A DNA stretch of 64,000 nucleotides from Candidatus Gastranaerophilales bacterium. Lineage in GTDB: Bacteria; Cyanobacteriota; Vampirovibrionia; Gastranaerophilales; Gastranaerophilaceae. Numbering within the stretch: the stretch's first letter is position 1; each line of letters starts with the position of its first letter. The notes below the pieces were generated by a model. That model ran no database searches. It had not been told where the DNA came from and saw only the letters and a list, made by a program, of their open reading frames with translations. Shown here one piece after another: positions 55,001 through 61,803 of the stretch. The translations under genes and the position numbers were made by a program. The stretch is taken from NCBI GenBank assembly GCA_944322945.1, contig CALUQN010000005.1:1-64000 (forward strand). The letters are read 5' to 3'.

Positions 55001-56592
55001 AATTAAAAAAAACATCTGAATTAAGCAAATATTTAAAACAAAAAACTACACAACTGGCTGAATGTAAAGCCTGGTATCATTTATTAAAACGAAGTGAAGC
55101 CGATTTAGACTTAAGGCAGGCTTTGGAAGGTTGGCAAGGAAGTGTTAATCAAATTGGTTATGGTAAAGGGAAAAATGTAAAACAATCAAGGCAAGAAGCT
55201 AGAAATAAAATGAAACAATGTCAGGCAGCTGTTCCTGCATGGATTATGGATATTAATACAGCATTAGAAAATTTCACCCCAGGAAAAAATTTATTTGACG
55301 TTATTATAATAGATGAAGCTAGTCAAGCTGATATTAGAGCTTTGTCTATTTGCTATATGGGTAAAAAATTAATAATTGTCGGTGATAATAAACAGGTTAG
55401 CCCTTCTTCTATTGGTATTGAAGTCGATCAAACTAACAATTTGTTAACAACATATTTAAAAGGTAAAATTCCTAACTGGGACTTATACAATCAGGTATCA
55501 TCTTTGTATGATATTGCAAAAACAACTTTCCAACCTTTAATGTTGAGGGAACATTTTAGGTGCGTGCCGGATATTATTGGTTATAGCAATAAGTTGTCGT
55601 ATAATTTTAAAATAAAACCATTAAGAGAAGCAGGAAGCTCTAATATTTTACCTGCCGTTATTAATTATAGAGTTGATGGAGGATCAAGAAAACAAAATTC
55701 TAAAACGAATGAAGCAGAAGCTGAAGCAATTGTTAGTTTAATCCAGGCTTGTATTGAACAGCCCGAATATAAAAATAAAACTTTTGGTGTTATTTCTTTA
55801 TTAGGAGATGAACAGGCATTATTAATTCAATCGAAAATTCACAGTATGATAGATATTTCGGAATATGAAAACAGGAAAATCTTGTGCGGTAATGCATCTA
55901 ATTTTCAGGGCGATGAGCGGGATGTAATTTTTCTATCAATGGTCGATAGTAATGAAGATAATGTGCCTTTAAACTTAAAAAGGGATGGGCGTAACGACTC
56001 AACTAAACAGCGCTACAATGTAGCTGCTAGTCGTGCAAGAGATCAAATGTGGATTATTCATTCATTAGATAAAGACCGAGATTTAAAAGACGGTGATATA
56101 AGAAAAGGTTTACTGGAATATTCTTTAAACCCCAATTCATATAACTATTTAGTTGAACAAGCTAAAATTAAATCAGATTCTCCTTTTGAACAAGAGGTAT
56201 ATGAGTATTTAATTGCAAGAGATTACAATATAATTCAACAATGGCCGATTAACAGGTGGCGAATTGATATGGTAGCACAATATAATGGACATAAGATAGC
56301 TATAGAATGTGATGGTAAACGTTTTCACAGTGGTGAAGAAAAAATATGTGAAGATATGGAGCGTCAAACTATATTAGAACGTATTGGCTGGAAATTTATA
56401 AGAATTAGAGGAAGTGAATATTACAGAAATAAAACCAAAACAATGGAATCCGTAATTGTACAATTAACAAATTTGGGTATTCAACCTGAAAAAATTATCA
56501 ATATTGATGATAACGGACATCAGACATCAGCACTTTTAGATAGAGTTAAAACACGTGCTTCACAAATAAGAAATGACAAAGTCTATAATTAA
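52072..56592 (+). CDS. Giant SF1 helicase with C-terminal DUF559-type nuclease
   Basis: 1506 residues. P-loop VQGPPGTGKSH at about residues 380-389, Walker B IIDEASQAD near 1080, GDNKQVSP, NFQGDERDV and AASRAR identify the same UPF1/DNA2-like SF1 type as the protein at 17089. A long helical insert (about residues 440-1050) separates the first and second helicase parts. The C-terminal 150 residues hold RIDMVAQYNGHKIAIECDGKRFHS, the DUF559/Vsr-like nuclease pattern (D, then ExD/K-type residues). Position between a mobile remnant and a restriction system fits a defence gene; the activity is inferred. Confidence 0.8.
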   Translation: MVGTSDTREKVSLLYQYIKQFCMLRNKVITDIRNQKEFFYFDDFPNAPEFITINYRDRLENISEEEIYKNPILTIKKPEFQVCPKPPSELIEYLDPGWEQYINDAILNEKFKNLDTTISNLILNSFNKWSVIRKTWVEKQKLIKKVRDLFNKLRNIADDLKKEDDTLELVVGNGILTKNNDKNINHPVLLKRVNIIYDAKTNSISIIDVDKDSELYLDLLRTVDGINIDEIRGLQEDVKNNFYHPLDRNDTRDFFKILIHKLHNNGIYDDGNEISYMPNEEVMLISFKPVLILRKRNDGTLKALDSIIEDIETENKIPPYLIDLTNGGKIDIPEDNQIQSIDRQLAATSGEDVDILLPLEANKEQLEIAQRIEKFNAVIVQGPPGTGKSHSIANILSHFLAQGKNVLITSYTKKALSVLKDKIPKELQSLCVSLLDDSNNDMERSIDGIANYLSKYTSRELLERAKQLENERNSIIKNLADLRKEIFVLRNKEIQKIVYDGKGYSVIDVADFVRTNEKSLATIIPGDVKSGLEFPLTDEELNKLYISNVELTKQDECEIGYNLPNPNDLLSPSKFNELKIKYDNIFQKIKTTENQLSIKLKVESNKIILIDQDSDVVLINNVPEQNLKTLVSFIKKQGKLDKWGIQAVSDGLSHNRERWLLLVKKIEETIAFAQKNSLQGFGKQVNVDKTLDADTILPILEELKELLLKKKKLSNLDYLFHSDFKMLMQKITINGKSIKNSEDCSIVINKLKLDKMRKDLSIYWDLLLATNGQKRFIELGEEPEITAQKYIPKIKYYLDWYNNDYKKLKTYLEQSGFNYQNMIQVDDLTSNKEQINQVIDFMFNKLPQYINLAICLNNLKPIKELQHKCISLLSDNNRNKSVICSNLIKSIKSLDCEKYSQNYFALSTLYKKNELAKTRQNILQRLEQVAPLWASEIKNRRGIHGENKYPTQIKNAWRWKQFNMIIENITCESLDEKLKKTSELSKYLKQKTTQLAECKAWYHLLKRSEADLDLRQALEGWQGSVNQIGYGKGKNVKQSRQEARNKMKQCQAAVPAWIMDINTALENFTPGKNLFDVIIIDEASQADIRALSICYMGKKLIIVGDNKQVSPSSIGIEVDQTNNLLTTYLKGKIPNWDLYNQVSSLYDIAKTTFQPLMLREHFRCVPDIIGYSNKLSYNFKIKPLREAGSSNILPAVINYRVDGGSRKQNSKTNEAEAEAIVSLIQACIEQPEYKNKTFGVISLLGDEQALLIQSKIHSMIDISEYENRKILCGNASNFQGDERDVIFLSMVDSNEDNVPLNLKRDGRNDSTKQRYNVAASRARDQMWIIHSLDKDRDLKDGDIRKGLLEYSLNPNSYNYLVEQAKIKSDSPFEQEVYEYLIARDYNIIQQWPINRWRIDMVAQYNGHKIAIECDGKRFHSGEEKICEDMERQTILERIGWKFIRIRGSEYYRNKTKTMESVIVQLTNLGIQPEKIINIDDNGHQTSALLDRVKTRASQIRNDKVYN

Positions 56593-56602
56593 CATCTATT
56601 TA

Positions 56603-57554
56603 TCATTTTAAGAACTCTTGCTCTGTTAACAATTTTATATTTTCTTTAGCAATCATATCCGCAAGTTCTTCTTCTGTTGGGAGAACTGTTTTATACTTGC
56701 TTGCAAAAATCTGTTGGCTTTCTTGTAACACAGAATATTTGACCATAGTTTCGGATTTATCCGTACAAAAAATTATGCCGATAGTCGGGTTGTCGTCCGC
56801 ACCACGCTTTAATTCATCAAACATTCTGACATACATATCCATCTGCCCTATATCTGCGTGGGATAACTTTGTTGTCTTCAAATCGATAACCACAAAGCAT
56901 TTTAACAGATAATTGTAAAACACCAGATCCGCATAGAAATGGTCAGTTTCCGTACTGATTCTAAATTGGCGGGCAACAAAAGAAAATCCTTTGCCAAGTT
57001 CAAGTAAAAACTTCTGTAAATTATTGATTAAAGCTGATTCTAAAGCACTTTCTTTGCCTTCAATATTTTCAGGCAAATCCAAAAATTCCAAGACATACGG
57101 ATCTTTGATGAATTCTTTTGTATCAATAACGGCAGGCAAACATTTTTCAGTGTTATTTACTCCTGCTTGAGTTGATAAAAGCCTGTGATAATAACCGCTT
57201 TTGATATTGCGGGTTATCAATCCTTATAATCCTTGCTATATTGGACCAACTCAAATTTCCTAGACACTGTCTGGGAAATTCAGGATAAACTAAATAAAAA
57301 TTCCTCATATTCTGCAAATTTGCTTCCGAAAATCCTTTACCGAAAGTATCGGTGAGGTATCTTGACAAATTTTCGATAAGTTTAGTTCCATATTCCGCAC
57401 GGGAAGCACCGCCCTGCTCTTCTTCTACAATACGCTGCCCAATTTTCCAGTATGTTTCAACCATAATGGAATTCACTGTATGATACGCCTTTGCCCGTGC
57501 TAAGTTCAGTAACTCTGCTATATCTGTATATATCTTTGAAATTTCTTGTGACAT
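56603..57554 (-). pseudogene. Broken DUF1016 (YhcG-type) nuclease gene
   Basis: Two pieces of one gene. The N-terminal DUF1016_N part (57554 to about 57180) runs to LSWSNIARIIRI, then continues out of frame and stops at 57153. The C-terminal PD-(D/E)XK part starts in another frame near 57220 with RNIKSGYYHRLLS and holds the active site ADLVFYN..VVIDLKT. Family members have about 20 residues between these points that are missing here, so a small deletion plus frameshift probably disabled it. Both pieces look free of other stops. Confidence 0.7.
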
Positions 57555-57665
57555 AAAACTCTTTATATCAAATTATTTACTATCAATATAATTATATAAC
57601 AAATATAACAAGATATATAAGAAAACTGAATGTATCATTCTGTAATTGACTAAATTTATCAATTA

Positions 57666-59786
57666 TTAAACAGTAATTTTTTCGCCTTTTCCCTCCGGAA
57701 TTAAATTATGATAACGCATCCAAACAAGTAAATCTAGTAAATCATTCTTATTGTATCTTGCTTTACGATTAGACCATACATAAAAACCTTTTATTATTGT
57801 TTCGTCAGAACATTCTTTGTTATCAATTAATAAATTATTCCAAACAGCATATAAAGTGGCAACAGGTTCAGCTTTGCTTAAATTTTGACCTGTAAATAAA
57901 TTTAAAACTCTGTCAATTTCTTGGCTTTTATTAGAAAAACATTTGTTATATAAATCATTATATTCACATAGATTATCTAAAGGAATGTATTGTTCTTTTT
58001 GTCCAGAATCACCTTCAATAACATCAAACCAGTTTAATTCTTTGAAAATTTTCTTTACTTCATTTCTTGCTTTTTTATCCAGAGGTCCTGCTGCAGCCTT
58101 TTTATATTTCCCTTCAAGTGGCAATTCCAAGACTTTTTCGGTTATAAAAATTAACTTTTCATCTGATATAGCAGAGAACATATTGTTATTATTAAATTTT
58201 TCAATGATTTTCGCATTTAGTATAGCTCTTTTGTTGATAGCTTTTGTAATATCAACCTTATTATTTTTAGAATTAATTTCAGTATCTTTAGACTCTCTAA
58301 TTTTAATAATATTAGATGGTACTTCCTCCAATTTATCGGCATATTTCATTAATTCGTCGACTTTGGCGACAATTCGCATTTGTTCTGCGAGTGGAGGGAG
58401 TGGGATTAAATAATTTGCAATATAATCTTTACCAATCCTTTGTTGTCCTGCTGTTCCTGTAAAATTTTTAATTCCATTTTTTATAAATAATTCAGTCTTA
58501 AATATCAATAATAAGTATTTTTTAATTAAAATATTTGTATCTTCTCGTATGACATGTAATTCTGTGGTGCCTGCACCTATATTATTAGGTAAATTTTTAA
58601 TTATTGCAGATTTTCGATTTTGAAAACAAGGTGTTATTTTAGCTATTACAATATCACCATTTTTAAAATGTGTAAAACCTTTTTTTATATCCTTCCATTT
58701 TTTTATTTCAAAAGAATGTTCATTATTGTAACCATCTTTTAAGTGGGACATTGGAATAAAACCTGCATTGATATCATCATCCGCTATATTCCGTGGATTT
58801 AATGAACAAAAATCTCCCAATCTCGTCCACACCCAACCTTGTGGAAGTTCGTATGGGATTTCGTCTTGGGTAATTGGCGGGAGTGGTTTTTCTTTTTTGA
58901 TTTTGCCGTCTTTTATAAGACGTTCTTTTTCTGCCTTAATATGTTTTAAAAGTTCTGTTGCGGGTTCGTCTTGTGGGTTTTGTTTAACGAGTTTACCCTG
59001 TACTGCGTATTGCAAAATAGATTGGCGGATTTGTTTCGGCAATTTTTGATTCATTTCGGACAAAATTTCTTCATTCCTGCCATACTCCTCAGCCAAAGGC
59101 AAAATTTCTTCCAATTTTTCTACAATTCTCTTTTGTTCTGCTAGTGGAGGGATTGGGATTAGAAAATGTTTAATAGTTGCTATTGAAATATTGTCATTTG
59201 TAGAGTTTTTACTTTCCGTAATCACTTGTTGAATTAGAGGCGACAATATTGAATAATTTATATAATCTTCTATAACGCCTAATATTTTAATAGTTCCCAC
59301 TCGTTGATTAGTTACCATTGGTTCTGCAAGTTTTTTTATAAATAAACTTTTACCAACAGTTCCTCCCGTCATACATAAAATTATATTTTTTTCTTCCAAT
59401 AGATAGTCATCTAATTTGCTATTGTAGTCATATCTTACAATAGTATTATTAACAAAACCTAATTCATTAAAATCAGAAATTCTAACTACTCTTATGCCTA
59501 TATTTTTATAATCTGAACTTTTGAAAGCGTATCCCCCGTTAACCAATGAAATATTTCCTAGTCTCACCCATTCCCAGCCCTGCGGAAGTTCATAAGGGAT
59601 TTCATCCCGTGTAATTGGCGGGAGCGGCTTTTCTTTTTTTATTTTTCCTTCTTTTATAAGACGCTCTTTTTCTGCTTTTATACGTTTCAATAATTCTGAT
59701 GCAGGTTCATCTGTAGGGTCTTGAGCTACAAGCTTCCCTTCCATGGCATATTGTAATATTGATTTTTTTAAATCCTGAGCCTTCAT
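57666..59786 (-). CDS. hsdS: Type I restriction-modification specificity subunit, long form
   Basis: Recognises the DNA target of the type I system. 706 residues, against 400-450 usual. Two repeated units start at about residues 8 and 254 (ILQYAMEGKLV and ILQYAVQGKLV), each followed by IKAEKERLIK and IPYELPQGW, the conserved regions between two target-recognition domains. The last 190 residues are extra and contain GPLDKKARNEVKKIFKELNWFDV and VATLYAVWNNLLI, a tail also seen in other long HsdS proteins, of unknown role. The start overlaps the end of hsdM by one base. Confidence 0.88.
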   Translation of the reverse strand: MKAQDLKKSILQYAMEGKLVAQDPTDEPASELLKRIKAEKERLIKEGKIKKEKPLPPITRDEIPYELPQGWEWVRLGNISLVNGGYAFKSSDYKNIGIRVVRISDFNELGFVNNTIVRYDYNSKLDDYLLEEKNIILCMTGGTVGKSLFIKKLAEPMVTNQRVGTIKILGVIEDYINYSILSPLIQQVITESKNSTNDNISIATIKHFLIPIPPLAEQKRIVEKLEEILPLAEEYGRNEEILSEMNQKLPKQIRQSILQYAVQGKLVKQNPQDEPATELLKHIKAEKERLIKDGKIKKEKPLPPITQDEIPYELPQGWVWTRLGDFCSLNPRNIADDDINAGFIPMSHLKDGYNNEHSFEIKKWKDIKKGFTHFKNGDIVIAKITPCFQNRKSAIIKNLPNNIGAGTTELHVIREDTNILIKKYLLLIFKTELFIKNGIKNFTGTAGQQRIGKDYIANYLIPLPPLAEQMRIVAKVDELMKYADKLEEVPSNIIKIRESKDTEINSKNNKVDITKAINKRAILNAKIIEKFNNNNMFSAISDEKLIFITEKVLELPLEGKYKKAAAGPLDKKARNEVKKIFKELNWFDVIEGDSGQKEQYIPLDNLCEYNDLYNKCFSNKSQEIDRVLNLFTGQNLSKAEPVATLYAVWNNLLIDNKECSDETIIKGFYVWSNRKARYNKNDLLDLLVWMRYHNLIPEGKGEKITV
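58815..59031 (-). repeat. Internal repeat of hsdS, second copy
   Basis: DNA-level repeat with 59556-59769 (about 215 bp, the conserved parts of the two recognition domains). Such repeats allow recombination between the halves of hsdS and so a change of specificity. Confidence 0.65.
59556..59769 (-). repeat. Internal repeat of hsdS, first copy
   Basis: First copy of the repeat at 58815-59031; both code for ILQYAxxGKLV, IKAEKERLIK and IPYELPQGW. Confidence 0.65.
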
Positions 59787-61243
59787 TAATTTCCTGCTCC
59801 AATCAAAGACTTAATCTTGCTCAAAATTTCATCAATATTTTTATCAACTTCTTTTCTTTTTTCCTGATATTTCTGTATCAATTCCATAGGCGGCAAAACT
59901 TCTTCCTCTTCATAAGGATATCCGCACAAATCAAGGTTGTAATTTCTTTCTTTAATTTCTTGAATTGTATATTTTTTAGCCTTATCAAAGCCGTCAATAT
60001 TTATTTCCTGCCGATTATTCCACCATTCATCAACGGGGTTAAGGTGTTCCCGTTTCATCGGTTTTGTTTTGCTAAAATTCTTATACCCTTCCGGCATGTC
60101 GAGCCTGTAAAACCACGTTTCTAATGTCGGTTCGCCTTTAGTAAAAAACAGCAAATTGGTATTTATTGACGTATAAGGAGAAAAAACACTCTTAGGAAGT
60201 CTTATAACAGTGTGCAAATTACATTCTTGCATAAGTTTTTCTTTTATTCTTGTTTTTACTCCTTCTCCAAACAAAGCACCGTCAGGCAAAACAATGCCTG
60301 CTCTGCCGTTGACTTTCAATTTTGCCATAATATAAATCAGAAAAAGGTCTGCTGTTTCTTTTGTTCTGTATGCAGCAGGAAAATTCGTTTCAATCCCGTC
60401 TTCTTCAATTCCGCCGAATGGTGGATTTGTAACAATACAATCAACTCTATCTGCAGGTGAAATATTATTAATCGGTTTTGATAAGGTATTATCCCTTTTA
60501 ATATTTATAGGAGTATCAATTCCGTGCAAAATCATATTTGTTGTGCATAATTGGTGCGGAAGCGGTTTCTTTTCTATTCCAAATATGGAATTATTTAAAA
60601 TTTCGCCTTCTCTTGTCGTATCGGTTTGTTTTTTCAAGTGTTCAATCGCACAGGTCAAAAATCCGCCCGTACCGCAAGCAGGGTCAAGAACTTTTTCACC
60701 TAATTGCGGGTTAACCATATCAACGATAAACTGGGTTACAGCTCTTGGAGTATAATATTCCCCCGCATTACCTGCAGATTGAAGACTTTGCAAAAGCTGC
60801 TCATAAATATCATTAAAAAGATGTCTATCCTCACTTGAGTTAAAGTCAATTTCATTGATTTTATTGATAACTTGCCTTAATAGTGTACCTGATTTCATGT
60901 AGTTATAAGTATCTTGAAAAATATTTCTTATAATCAATGCTTGTTGGTTAGAATCATTTTCCAAATTTTGTAAATACGGAAACAAGTCATTATTTATAAA
61001 GTCAATGAGTTCATCTCCTGTCATACCTTCATCATCTTGAGCCCAGTTTTGCCAGCGGTATTTTTCATCAAGCGGAGATTTGTAATCATCTTTCATAACC
61101 TCTGCTTCATCTTCTTTATCGGCAAAGATTTTTAAAAACAGCATCCATACTATCTGAGAAAGCCTTTGTGCATCTCCGTCAACACCGGTATCCTTTCTCA
61201 TTATGTCCTGTATAGCTTTTATTACACTTGATATATTTGGCAT
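59786..61243 (-). CDS. hsdM: Type I restriction-modification methyltransferase subunit
   Basis: 485 residues. N-terminal HsdM_N region (VWMLFLKIFADKEDEAEV), then the N6-adenine methyltransferase domain: GEYYTPRAVTQFIVDMVNP, LDPACGTGGFLT (AdoMet motif) and NPPFGG (catalytic NPPF). Methylates adenines in the target together with HsdS. It overlaps hsdS by one base and lies 11 bp from the membrane protein gene upstream. Confidence 0.95.
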   Translation of the reverse strand: MPNISSVIKAIQDIMRKDTGVDGDAQRLSQIVWMLFLKIFADKEDEAEVMKDDYKSPLDEKYRWQNWAQDDEGMTGDELIDFINNDLFPYLQNLENDSNQQALIIRNIFQDTYNYMKSGTLLRQVINKINEIDFNSSEDRHLFNDIYEQLLQSLQSAGNAGEYYTPRAVTQFIVDMVNPQLGEKVLDPACGTGGFLTCAIEHLKKQTDTTREGEILNNSIFGIEKKPLPHQLCTTNMILHGIDTPINIKRDNTLSKPINNISPADRVDCIVTNPPFGGIEEDGIETNFPAAYRTKETADLFLIYIMAKLKVNGRAGIVLPDGALFGEGVKTRIKEKLMQECNLHTVIRLPKSVFSPYTSINTNLLFFTKGEPTLETWFYRLDMPEGYKNFSKTKPMKREHLNPVDEWWNNRQEINIDGFDKAKKYTIQEIKERNYNLDLCGYPYEEEEVLPPMELIQKYQEKRKEVDKNIDEILSKIKSLIGAGN

Positions 61244-61254
61244 TTAGTTATCCT

Positions 61255-61803
61255 CTAGTTATAAAAATTAATTTGTTCTTTTTCGCAAATTCCTATGCAG
61301 TCATTAATTACATTATCTAAATTTGTTTTAAAATCATTATTACGTAATTTTGTATATATTTGAACAAAATATTCGTGATACATTGTTACAGAACCATCAC
61401 TTTCTAATGATTTATAATAAAAAATTGGTTTAATATTATCTATACAATACTCTACTTTAGTAGTTAATTCTTTATTATTTATAACCTTAACTTTAGATTT
61501 TAGTATTGCTAATTTTTTAGAATAAATTTCTAGCTTTTGTTCGCATTGCTTTGAATCAACCTTTAAAAGCTCAGATATGATGTTTTCCAAAAAATTTTTT
61601 ATATCAAGCATCAAAATTAATAATTCTTCAATTATTTCTATCTTTTTACTGATGAATAATTCTTTTTTCCATGTATTTAAAGCTCTCCACGCAGCAACAG
61701 CCATAAAACAAGTAGCCACCATCATTAAAAAAGTAGAGATTGCTGTTACCGCAGAGCAAATAATATTCCAATCCAATTTCAAAATCCAATCCCAATGCAT
61801 CAA
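61255..61803 (-). CDS. Membrane-anchored protein within the hsd operon, unknown
   Basis: 182 residues: one membrane helix (about residues 18-42, AVTAISTFLMMVATCFMAVAA), then a helical cytosolic part with coiled-coil-like stretches (KKIEIIEELLILMLDIKNFLENII). Its start overlaps the stop of hsdR by 4 bp and hsdM follows after 11 bp, so it is translated as part of the operon. I do not recognise the family. Its layout recalls the protein at 47590-48336. Confidence 0.6.
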   Translation of the reverse strand: MMHWDWILKLDWNIICSAVTAISTFLMMVATCFMAVAAWRALNTWKKELFISKKIEIIEELLILMLDIKNFLENIISELLKVDSKQCEQKLEIYSKKLAILKSKVKVINNKELTTKVEYCIDNIKPIFYYKSLESDGSVTMYHEYFVQIYTKLRNNDFKTNLDNVINDCIGICEKEQINFYN

